Assembly: GCA_009774615.1 (NCBI GenBank) | Contig: VSOC01000002.1 | Coordinates: 22,922 to 86,921 of the forward strand | Source: Lachnospiraceae bacterium | GTDB lineage: Bacteria; Bacillota; Clostridia; Lachnospirales; Lachnospiraceae | Direction of reading: 5' to 3' | Length of the DNA stretch: 64,000 bases | Part shown: one piece after another, positions 18,068 to 25,259 of the stretch | Layout: each line of letters begins with the position of its first letter | How positions within the stretch are numbered: position 1 is the stretch's first letter | Program-made: the position numbers and the translations under genes | The notes under the pieces: model-generated | The model's database searches: none | Seen by the model: the letters and a program-made list of their open reading frames with translations, nothing else | What the model was told of the DNA's origin: nothing

Positions 18068-18906
18068 GCAAAATCTTTGATGGCTTTACAAAAAAAAAGA
18101 ATTTTCTGGTATGCATTGATTCCGACGGCTGTGCCATGGATACCATGAACAGCAAGCATTTTTATTGTTTTGGACCATGCATGATTGAGGAGTGGGAGCT
18201 TACACCCTGGAAGGACGAGGTGCAGAGGCGATGGAACGAGGTAAACCTGTACACGATGACCAGGGGGATTAACCGCTTTAAGGGGCTGGCAATGCTTTTA
18301 AACGAGGTTGACCGGACGTATAAAAGCATTGAAGGAATTGAGGAGTTTTCTGCCTGGGCAGATAAGGCAAGGGAGCTGTCGAATGCCAGCCTGTCCAAAA
18401 CGATGGAAAAGAGCAGCAGCACGATATTTAAGAAAGCCCTGGCATGGTCGGTGAAGGTAAATCAAATGGTGGAAAAGCTGCCGGAGTGTGAAAAAAAGCC
18501 TTTTGGCGGCGTGGCAGAAGGGCTTTGGGCAATCCACCAGAAGGCGGATGTAGCCATCGTATCTTCGGCAAACCAGGATGCCATTGAAAAGGAATGGAAG
18601 GCACATAATCTTTTGCAGCACACGGATATTCTTCTGTCGCAGGACTGCGGAAGCAAGGCGTACTGCATCGGACGGCTGTTAGAAAAGGGCTATCTCAAAA
18701 AACAGGTTTTAATGGTCGGGGACGCGCCCGGGGATTGGGACGCTGCCAGTGCAAACGGCGTTTTATATTTCCCGATTCTGGTAAAAAAGGAATCCAGTTC
18801 ATGGAACCGGCTGCTGACCGAGGGGCTGGAGAAATTTATCGACGGCACCTACCAAGGCGCATACCAGCAGGAGCAGATCGAGGAATTTGAGAGGAACCTG
18901 CAGTGA
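18064..18906 (+). CDS. HAD-superfamily hydrolase of unknown substrate
   Basis: 280 residues; the ATG overlaps the kinase stop (ATGA at 18064). The HAD motifs are present: CIDSDG with Asp19/Asp21, VSSANQ (motif II), a Lys in the DCGSKAY region and LMVGDAPGDWDAA (motif IV, near 218-230). A helical cap lies between residues 50 and 150. The signature resembles small-molecule phosphatases. In a pathway of sugar phosphates it could dephosphorylate a dead-end intermediate or be a true pathway step; nothing in the sequence decides this. Confidence 0.75.
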   Translation: MSKIFDGFTKKKNFLVCIDSDGCAMDTMNSKHFYCFGPCMIEEWELTPWKDEVQRRWNEVNLYTMTRGINRFKGLAMLLNEVDRTYKSIEGIEEFSAWADKARELSNASLSKTMEKSSSTIFKKALAWSVKVNQMVEKLPECEKKPFGGVAEGLWAIHQKADVAIVSSANQDAIEKEWKAHNLLQHTDILLSQDCGSKAYCIGRLLEKGYLKKQVLMVGDAPGDWDAASANGVLYFPILVKKESSSWNRLLTEGLEKFIDGTYQGAYQQEQIEEFERNLQ

Positions 18907-18960
18907 ACGATGGCGGGAAACGGTATGTTAGAGGCTGTGAAAATTGATGGCAGGAAATTG

Positions 18961-19020
18961 TTTGTGAAAACTGGTGGAAATCATGGAAAGTTTGTAAAAG
19001 CTGGTGGAAATCATGGAAAG
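18961..19020 (+). repeat. 30-bp tandem duplication
   Basis: Two 30-bp units (18961-18990, 18991-19020) match except at two positions; the last 20 bp, CTGGTGGAAATCATGGAAAG, are identical. It lies between the HAD gene and ulaE. Confidence 0.9.
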
Positions 19021-19092
19021 AAACAGTTGGAGAAAACCTGCAGTGAAAAGATAGTAGAAAACCATATGCTATTAGGAAGGGGAGAAAGGGAA

Positions 19093-19959
19093 ATGTACAG
19101 TATTCATAAAAATCCCATTGGAATTTATGAAAAGGCATTGCCCAAGGCATTTACCTGGGAGGAAAAATTCCGGGCAGCAAAGAGGGCAGGATTTGATTAC
19201 ATGGAATTGTCCGTCGACGAGTCGGATGAACGGCTGGCAAGGCTTGACTGGAGCGATGAGGAGATTGAAACACTTCGCACAGTTATGCGGTTTACCGGGA
19301 TTAGTTTTCCCACCATGTGTTTAAGCGGGCATCGGAAATATCCGTTTGGAAGCAAAGACCCTGCGGTCAGGAAAAGGGCAATGGAGATTATGGAAAAGGC
19401 AATTCGTCTGTCCGTAAAGCTGGGTATCCGCTGTATCCAGCTGGCAGCCTACGATGTCTACTATGAAGAATCCGACGAAGAAACAAAGGCGTTCTTTCTT
19501 GCGGGAATGAGAGAGGCAGTTGCCATGGCTTCCCGGGCTGGTGTAATTCTGGCACTGGAAATTATGGATACAAAGTTTGTGGGAACGATTGTCCGTGCCC
19601 TGCACTATCTGCGCGAAATCCCGTCGCCCTATTTTAAAATTTATCCGGATATGGGAAATTTAAGCAATTTCAGCAATGATGTAACCGCTGAATTTGAAAT
19701 CGGTCTGGCAGAAACGGTGGCAATCCATGTAAAGGAAACGAAGCCGGGTGTGTTTAAGGAGGTTCCCTTTGGCGAAGGGGAAGTGAAATTTGCGGAGATT
19801 TTTGCTAAACTCAAGGAGCTGAATTACCAGGGGATGTTTCTGGTGGAAATGTGGGCAGATAACCATGCCTGCCAGACCGTGGAAGAAGCCGCAGCGGTGA
19901 TTGGCAGTGCCTATCGTTTTGTTACCGGAAAAATGAAAGAAGCGGGGATGGAGGTGTAG
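19093..19959 (+). CDS. ulaE: L-ribulose-5-phosphate 3-epimerase (UlaE/SgbU type)
   Basis: 288 residues from ATG 19093, preceded by GGGAGAAAGGG. An in-frame extension to 18910 runs through the 30-bp repeat and is not conserved. The match to E. coli UlaE is close: PIGIYEKALP, MELSVDESDERLARLDWS, CLSGHRKYPFGS, QLAAYDVYYEES, LEIMD, YPDMGNLS, HVKETKPGVFKEVPFGEG and LVEMW. It is a TIM-barrel enzyme of the AP-endonuclease-2 family that uses a metal bound by Glu/Asp/His residues. It converts L-xylulose 5-phosphate to L-ribulose 5-phosphate, the substrate of the UlaF homologue two genes downstream. Confidence 0.92.
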   Translation: MYSIHKNPIGIYEKALPKAFTWEEKFRAAKRAGFDYMELSVDESDERLARLDWSDEEIETLRTVMRFTGISFPTMCLSGHRKYPFGSKDPAVRKRAMEIMEKAIRLSVKLGIRCIQLAAYDVYYEESDEETKAFFLAGMREAVAMASRAGVILALEIMDTKFVGTIVRALHYLREIPSPYFKIYPDMGNLSNFSNDVTAEFEIGLAETVAIHVKETKPGVFKEVPFGEGEVKFAEIFAKLKELNYQGMFLVEMWADNHACQTVEEAAAVIGSAYRFVTGKMKEAGMEV

Positions 19960-19965
19960 GAAAAC

Positions 19966-21036
19966 ATGAAAAAAGAGATAATGGCAGAGCTGGAAAAATG
20001 TTATTCCATAGCGCCGCTGATGTATCAGGGAAAGCAGCATTTTCTGGTTGCTGCGGAAAAAAAGGATCGGTGTATTTTATTTGACGCAGAGGGAAAGGAA
20101 AAGGCAACCATATGGGAAGAACCGGGAGGCACCATGAGCATGGTTCAGGTTCCCGGAACGGACGGGGTATTTTTGGCAACCCATCAGTTTTATTCGCCCA
20201 ATGATTCCAAAGAGGCAAAAATCATCCTTGCCGCGCCGGATAAAGAAGGAAGCTGGTCGGTTAAGACACTGGTCGAACTGCCGTTTGTTCACCGCTTTGA
20301 CCTTTTAACTGCCGGCGGGAAAACCTATTTGATTGCCTGTACCCTGAAATCCGGGCATGCGCACAAGGACGACTGGTCGCAGCCGGGAAAGGTGTACGCG
20401 GCAGAGCTTCCCGGCGATTTATCCGGTGTTGATAAAGAGCATCCCCTGGAGCTTAAAGTGATCAAAGAAGGGCTGCTGAAAAATCACGGCTATTATCGTG
20501 TGACGGAGGGCAATGCGGTTTCGGCTCTGGTGTGCAGCGAAAACGGCGTTTTCCGGTTCTATCCGCCAAAGGAAGCAGAAAAGGCATGGCATGTGGAGCA
20601 GCTTTTGGACACCCCGGCAAGTGATGCGGTGCTGTTTGACTTAAATGGGGACGGCGAAAATGAACTGGTGGTGCTTTCTCCCTTCCACGGCGATGAGGCA
20701 GCCATTTATCAAAAGATCGAAGGGCATTATCAGAAGGTGTACCAATATCCGGAAAAGGCAGAATTTCTTCATGCTGTCTGGGCAGGAAAACTGGCAGGAA
20801 AGCCCGTTGTCTTCCTTGGTCACCGCAGGGGTGCCCGAAGATTGTTTGTTCTTTTCTGGACAGGAAGCAGCTACAGCTTTAAGACCGTCGACGACGACTG
20901 CGGCGCGGCAAATGTCTGTGGATATTCCTGGGAAGGAAAGGATAGGCTTATTGCCGCGAACCGGGAAATCAACCAGATTGCCCGCTACAGCTTTGAAGAC
21001 GGGGATATTGAGGAGGGGTTATGTTTGAAGAATTAA
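19966..21036 (+). CDS. cytoplasmic FG-GAP/VCBS-like beta-propeller protein, function unknown
   Basis: 356 residues, no signal peptide, rich in short beta-strands separated by turns. One clear FG-GAP/EF-like calcium loop, DLNGDGENEL (225-234), lies in the middle, and repeated aromatic-hydrophobic strands suggest a seven-bladed propeller. Proteins of this class are usually exported, so a cytosolic copy inside a sugar operon is unusual. Fungal aldos-2-ulose dehydratase contains a propeller of this kind, so an enzymatic role on a keto-sugar is possible but unproven. It starts 6 bp after ulaE and its end overlaps the UlaF gene by 16 nt, so its expression is tightly tied to the pathway. Confidence 0.65.
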   Translation: MKKEIMAELEKCYSIAPLMYQGKQHFLVAAEKKDRCILFDAEGKEKATIWEEPGGTMSMVQVPGTDGVFLATHQFYSPNDSKEAKIILAAPDKEGSWSVKTLVELPFVHRFDLLTAGGKTYLIACTLKSGHAHKDDWSQPGKVYAAELPGDLSGVDKEHPLELKVIKEGLLKNHGYYRVTEGNAVSALVCSENGVFRFYPPKEAEKAWHVEQLLDTPASDAVLFDLNGDGENELVVLSPFHGDEAAIYQKIEGHYQKVYQYPEKAEFLHAVWAGKLAGKPVVFLGHRRGARRLFVLFWTGSSYSFKTVDDDCGAANVCGYSWEGKDRLIAANREINQIARYSFEDGDIEEGLCLKN

Positions 21037-21710
21037 AAGAACGGGTTTACTGTGCCAATATGGAACTTCCAAAGTATGGGCTGGTTACCTTTACCTGGGG
21101 GAATGTCAGCGAGATAGACAGAAAAAGCGGATATTTTGCCATTAAGCCCAGCGGTGTGGATTATGATCGGCTGAACCCGGAGGATATGGTCATTATGGAT
21201 CTTCTGGGAAATAAGATAGAGGGCAGATACAATCCATCCTCGGATACTGCCACCCATATCGAACTGTATAAGGCATTTGCAGGGATTGGCGGGGTGGTGC
21301 ACACCCATTCACCCTGGGCAACCAGCTGGGCACAGGCAGGAAGGGGGATTCCCTGCTATGGAACCACCCATGCCGATTATATTTACGGGGAAGTTCCCTG
21401 CGTAAGATGTCTGCACGGCAGGGAATTTGATGCGTATGAAAAAAATACCGGGCGTCTGATCGCGGAGGCATTTGCCGACAGGGACTATCAAGCGGTTCCT
21501 GCCGTACTCTGCAAAAGCCATGGACCGTTTGCCTGGGGAAAGGATGGCTTTGAGGCAGTACATAATGCGGTTGTTCTGGAAGAAGTCGCTAAGATGGCAG
21601 CAAGATGCGAGATTCTCTCGCCGCAGATAAAGCCTGCCCCCCAGGAATTGCAGGATAAGCATTACTACCGCAAGCATGGAGCAAATGCTTATTACGGGCA
21701 GAAAAATTAA
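21021..21710 (+). CDS. ulaF: L-ribulose-5-phosphate 4-epimerase (AraD/UlaF/SgbE type)
   Basis: 229 residues of the class II aldolase/adducin family. Metal ligands are visible at His94 and His96 (VVHTHSPWA) and His167 (CKSHGPF), with Asp75 in SSDTATH. GNVSEID, IKPSGVDYD and YGTTHADYIYG are family signatures. It converts L-ribulose 5-phosphate to D-xylulose 5-phosphate, which enters the pentose phosphate pathway. Sequence cannot separate AraD from UlaF; the ulaE and ulaG neighbours favour the Ula assignment. Its start overlaps the preceding gene by 16 nt, implying translational coupling. Confidence 0.92.
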   Translation: MFEELKERVYCANMELPKYGLVTFTWGNVSEIDRKSGYFAIKPSGVDYDRLNPEDMVIMDLLGNKIEGRYNPSSDTATHIELYKAFAGIGGVVHTHSPWATSWAQAGRGIPCYGTTHADYIYGEVPCVRCLHGREFDAYEKNTGRLIAEAFADRDYQAVPAVLCKSHGPFAWGKDGFEAVHNAVVLEEVAKMAARCEILSPQIKPAPQELQDKHYYRKHGANAYYGQKN

Positions 21711-21739
21711 AGATAAAAGCGCAGAAGGAAGCTGATGCG

Positions 21740-21840
21740 TGTTCGGGGAAAATCGATGGATGTTCAAAGAAATTGATGAATGTTTCCAGAAAAACGTGAA
21801 TGTTCAAAGAAATTGATGAATATTCAGAGGAAGATCTGGA
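21740..21840 (+). repeat. degenerate 20-bp tandem repeat, five units
   Basis: Units start at 21740 (21 bp), 21761, 21781, 21801 and 21821. The units at 21761 and 21801 are identical (TGTTCAAAGAAATTGATGAA); the others share the TGTTC...GATGAA frame. The array fills the ulaF-ulaG junction. Confidence 0.85.
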
Positions 21841-21869
21841 CAAAAGCTGTGATGATAGGAGAAGAAAAG

Positions 21870-22973
21870 ATGAGTAAAGTGGATACAATAACAAGAGAAA
21901 GCTGGATTATGAGTACCTTTCCGGAGTGGGGAACCTGGCTGGTAGAAGATATTGAAAACGAAAAGGTTTTACCGGGCAATGTGGCAATGTGGTGGCTGGG
22001 GTGCACCGGCATATGGTTTAAGACGCCGGAAGATGCAAATATTACCATTGATTTATGGTGCGGAAACGGAAAGCGCACCCATGGCGACGGGAAAATGAAG
22101 CCGGGGCATCAGATGGCAAATATGTGCGGCGGTCGGGCAATGCAGCCGAATTTAAGGAATGTGCCGTTTGTTATCGACCCCTTTGCCTTTAAGCAGGTGG
22201 ATGCTGTGCTGGCTACCCATTATCATCAGGATCATATGTCGGCGGAGTGGGCAGCCCATGTTCTGCAGAGCGGCATGACCACGACGGACGAGGAGGGAAT
22301 GGAAGTTCCGGTTCCCTTTATCGGACCGCAGAAATCGGTAGATACCTGGGTTGGATGGGGCGTTCCCAGGGAGCGCTGCCGGGTGGTGCATCCGGGGGAT
22401 GTGATAAAGATTAAGGATATGGAAATCGTTTGTTTGGATTCCTTTGACCGCACCTGCATTGTAACCACGGATAAGACCGGAGAGGATCGCGAGGATCTGA
22501 CTGGGATCTGCCCGACGGATATGGATGAAAAGGCAGTGAATTATCTGGTGAAAACACCGGGCGGAAATATTTATCATTCCGGGGATTCGCATTTTTCCAT
22601 TTACTTTGCAAAGCACGGCAAGGATCATGCGGTTGATGTAGCTTTTGGTTCCTTTGGGGAAAATCCTGTTGGAATGCAGGACAAGATGACCTCGATTGAT
22701 ATTCTGCGCATGGCAGAGAACCTGCGCTGCAAGGTTGTTGTCCCGATTCACTGGGATGTGTGGACGAATTTCCAGGCGGACTGTGAGGAAATCCGGCTGC
22801 TGTACGACTTTAAAAAGGACAGGAACGAATACCGATTCCATCCGTTCTTCTGGCAGGTAGGCGGAAAGTATGTTTATCCGCAGGATAAGGACAAGATGTA
22901 TTACCATCACCGCCGTGGATTTGAGGATTGCTTTGCGGCAGCACAGAATATTCCTTTCCGTTCCTGCTTATAG
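21870..22973 (+). CDS. ulaG: L-ascorbate-6-phosphate lactonase homologue
   Basis: 367 residues from ATG 21870, which follows AGGAGAAG by 5 nt. Similarity to E. coli UlaG is obvious from the first residues ([20 protein letters not shown]) through [32 protein letters not shown] (metallo-beta-lactamase ligands His117, His119, Asp121, His122), YHSGDSHFS and RRGFEDCF. UlaG is a Mn-dependent cytosolic enzyme that opens the lactone ring of L-ascorbate 6-phosphate to 3-keto-L-gulonate 6-phosphate. The next step normally needs UlaD, which is absent here. It is the last gene of the operon, before a strong terminator. Confidence 0.92.
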   Translation: MSKVDTITRESWIMSTFPEWGTWLVEDIENEKVLPGNVAMWWLGCTGIWFKTPEDANITIDLWCGNGKRTHGDGKMKPGHQMANMCGGRAMQPNLRNVPFVIDPFAFKQVDAVLATHYHQDHMSAEWAAHVLQSGMTTTDEEGMEVPVPFIGPQKSVDTWVGWGVPRERCRVVHPGDVIKIKDMEIVCLDSFDRTCIVTTDKTGEDREDLTGICPTDMDEKAVNYLVKTPGGNIYHSGDSHFSIYFAKHGKDHAVDVAFGSFGENPVGMQDKMTSIDILRMAENLRCKVVVPIHWDVWTNFQADCEEIRLLYDFKKDRNEYRFHPFFWQVGGKYVYPQDKDKMYYHHRRGFEDCFAAAQNIPFRSCL

Positions 22974-23041
22974 GTGAACCGTCAGGGCATGAAGGACAGT
23001 TCTGTACCCGATTAGGGGAGCATAAAATTTGGTAAAAGAAT

Positions 23042-23087
23042 AAACTCTGACCCCGCAGGTTAGGATTTGCGGGGTCAGAGTTTTTTT
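23042..23087 (+). terminator. strong rho-independent terminator of the sugar operon
   Basis: A perfect 16-bp stem (23042-23057 with 23068-23083; core ACTCTGACCCCGCA) with a 10-nt loop, followed by a T run. Confidence 0.95.
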
Positions 23088-23111
23088 CTGGAAAGAAAAT
23101 CAGAAAGTGGC

Positions 23112-23140
23112 TTGAAAAAGGTCTGTGTTCGAGTTATACT
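23112..23140 (+). promoter_or_regulatory. promoter of the O-acylation operon
   Basis: TTGAAA (23112-23117), a 17-bp spacer and TATACT (23135-23140), 40 bp before the SGNH gene. Confidence 0.75.
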
Positions 23141-23180
23141 AAAAACGGATTTCGACAGTTTTTGACAAGGAGGGTGGAGT

Positions 23181-24383
23181 ATGATAGGATCGTGGAGAGT
23201 TAAGGTGCTCAGTGGGGTATCTGTCCTTGCCATTGCAGGTATGAGTGCTGCTGTTTCCGGCGCAGAACAAAATAAAACCCAGCAGACGGCAGTGCAGGGA
23301 GAAACCCTGACGGAAATGACAAGTACGGGTGCAGCCGAAGAAATTCAGCTATCGAATAAAGACGATACAGCCGGGGAAAGTGCTTCTCTGGATAATATAG
23401 CTATTGCAAGCGAAACTAAGGAAGATAAAACCGGGGGTATTTCTCAGGAAAGCAGTACGGCAGAGGGTGCTTCTCAGGAAAGCAGTACGGCAGAGGGTGC
23501 TTCTCAGGAAAGCAGTACGACAGAGGGTGCCCAGGAAAACGGTACAGCAGAAGGTGCTTCCCAGGAGGATAAAAAAAATTCGGAAAAAGCCCGGGGGAAG
23601 AAACTGGCTGCTGTGATTACGGAAGAAGATATTGATGCATACTTTGATCAGACGGTGTTTACCGGTGATTCGGTTATGGTTGGTTTCCGCAATTATGCCA
23701 TGCACAGGGCAAACACTTATCTGGGGCGGATTCAGTTTCTGGCATCGGGAAGTTTTTCCGTTCATAACGCACTCTGGCCAGTGACCAACCCCAAAAGTGT
23801 TCATCCGCTCTATCAGGGAAAAAAGATGCCTGTGTGGGAATCCGTCGGCATAATTAAGCCTAAAAGGATATTTTTGTTTTTCGGTCTGAATGATATGAAT
23901 ATGGGGCCGATAGAGAGCACCTGCGCATGCTACAGTCAGGTTATTGAAAATATTAAGGCGGCCAGCCCGGATACGGAAATCCATATCATCAGCATGACCT
24001 ACACCGTGCGGGGCAAGGGAAAAGGAAACCTGACCAACACCAATATTCGTGTATTTAATGAGCTGTTAAAGCAGATGGCACGGGAATCCGGATGGGGATT
24101 TGTGGATCTGGCACCTGCCCTGGCAGATGCCAACGGGGATCTTGTGCCGGCATACTGCAGCGATAATTATGTGCACCAGACAAATGCAGCCTATGATGTG
24201 TGGTCGGTTGTTCTGCGCGATTATGCCCGTTCGCAGCTTGACGGCTCCTCGGAGTTTTTTGTCGGGGAGAAAGAGCCGGAATATGTGGAGGCAGCAGGCT
24301 TTGGCGAAAACTGGCCGGATACCGAGAAAGAAACCGAGCCTTCCGAGAGAAAGGAAATTTTTGGAACTTCGATAAATCCATAG
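23181..24383 (+). CDS. exported SGNH/GDSL-family hydrolase with a repeat linker
   Basis: 400 residues. An N-terminal signal peptide or anchor (to about residue 27) is followed by a disordered Gln/Ser/Thr/Glu linker (28-140) that contains ten-residue repeats (GISQESSTAE, GASQESSTAE, GASQESSTTE). The catalytic domain shows block I FTGDSVMVG with Ser164, block III GLNDMN with Asn237 and block V DNYVHQ with Asp328 and His332. Such enzymes remove or transfer acyl groups on surface polymers. It is the first gene of a four-gene set with MBOAT and DHHW proteins, so a role in acetylating or deacetylating an exported polysaccharide outside the membrane is inferred. Confidence 0.8.
   Translation: MIGSWRVKVLSGVSVLAIAGMSAAVSGAEQNKTQQTAVQGETLTEMTSTGAAEEIQLSNKDDTAGESASLDNIAIASETKEDKTGGISQESSTAEGASQESSTAEGASQESSTTEGAQENGTAEGASQEDKKNSEKARGKKLAAVITEEDIDAYFDQTVFTGDSVMVGFRNYAMHRANTYLGRIQFLASGSFSVHNALWPVTNPKSVHPLYQGKKMPVWESVGIIKPKRIFLFFGLNDMNMGPIESTCACYSQVIENIKAASPDTEIHIISMTYTVRGKGKGNLTNTNIRVFNELLKQMARESGWGFVDLAPALADANGDLVPAYCSDNYVHQTNAAYDVWSVVLRDYARSQLDGSSEFFVGEKEPEYVEAAGFGENWPDTEKETEPSERKEIFGTSINP
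23441..23530 (+). repeat. 30-bp in-frame coding repeat, three units
   Basis: Units at 23441, 23471 and 23501 are nearly identical (core CTCAGGAAAGCAGTACGGCA). Two degenerate units follow to about 23580. Each encodes ten residues of the linker of the SGNH protein, so unit loss or gain would keep the frame. Confidence 0.95.
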
Positions 24384-24438
24384 GGGACAGAAGGAATTTT
24401 TGCTGACTGAAAATTTAAGATGAAAAGGAGAATTTAAG

Positions 24439-25245
24439 ATGAAAAAATTAAAATATATTCAAAAAGGCGCCTGCATTGGCGCTGCTGTTTTGATGTTGGG
24501 TGCCTGCGGGCAGAGTGATAAGCCGGATGCCGTATCTACAGAAGCCGTTGTGGAAACAACCGCAGAAGGGGATCTTTCACAGGGAACGGAAACATCCGCA
24601 GAAGAAGAAACGACCACAGAAGCTTTGGAAACGGAAGATTCTAAGGAAGATGCCCCGGAAAAGGAAACCTTGGAAGAAGAAAATTCGGAAACGGAAGATG
24701 CGAAAGAAGATGCTTCCAAAGAGGAAAATGCAGAAGATAAAGAGGGAGATTCCAGCGAAAATAAGGATAACAAGGAGGATGAATCGGCAGACGCATCTGA
24801 GGAATCCGGGGAAGAAACCGCAAAAGCCGAAGAAACACCGGTGCCTGTCCAGGGAAATGCAAAGAGTGTGCAGGATATTTATACGGAAATTACCCAGGCA
24901 GTTTCGTTAAACTCCCCCATGCTTGTTCCCAATGATTTTATTATGAATTATTATGGGATTGATGTAAGTACATTGGACGAATATGTATTTTCCATGTCCG
25001 AAGCAGCGATTTCTGCGGAAACCGTGGTGATTTTAAAGGCAAAGGATGCCGCAGCTACCGAGGCATTGCGTGCTTCTCTGCAGACGGTGATTGATCAGAA
25101 GCGTTCCGAGATGGAAAATTATCTTCCGGATCAGTTCCAGATTGTTGACCGAAGCTCGGTGCAGGTGAAAGGGAACTATGTGTATCTGGTTATCTCTGAG
25201 CAGGCAGATACCATCAGCCAGATTATCCAGGCGGATCTTCCGTAG
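24439..25245 (+). CDS. DUF4358 lipoprotein
   Basis: 268 residues. The signal ends at LGAC (Cys23). Residues 28-140 are an extremely acidic, low-complexity Glu/Asp/Ser/Thr tether. The C-terminal domain (about 143-268, with NDFIMNYYGID, SAETVVILKAKD and YVYLVISEQAD) matches DUF4358, often found beside MBOAT and DHHW genes in Firmicutes. The domain has no known activity. Being lipid-anchored and sharing an operon with O-acyltransferase genes, it probably works with them on the outer face of the membrane. RBS AAAGGAG lies upstream. Confidence 0.8.
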   Translation: MKKLKYIQKGACIGAAVLMLGACGQSDKPDAVSTEAVVETTAEGDLSQGTETSAEEETTTEALETEDSKEDAPEKETLEEENSETEDAKEDASKEENAEDKEGDSSENKDNKEDESADASEESGEETAKAEETPVPVQGNAKSVQDIYTEITQAVSLNSPMLVPNDFIMNYYGIDVSTLDEYVFSMSEAAISAETVVILKAKDAAATEALRASLQTVIDQKRSEMENYLPDQFQIVDRSSVQVKGNYVYLVISEQADTISQIIQADLP

Positions 25246-25259
25246 GATGGGGGAAAACG

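Noticed and set aside
18910..19092. N-terminal extension of UlaE through the 30-bp repeat
   Set aside because: The extension has no similarity to UlaE, which starts at the conserved PIGIYEKALP; ATG 19093 has a good RBS.
23042..23087. Mobile element end or operator at the 16-bp palindrome
   Set aside because: The perfect stem followed by a T run directly after ulaG is a standard intrinsic terminator.
24459..24862. Alternative proteins in other frames of the acidic lipoprotein linker
   Set aside because: Low-complexity DNA keeps all frames open; only the lipoprotein frame has a signal peptide, RBS and a C-terminal domain.
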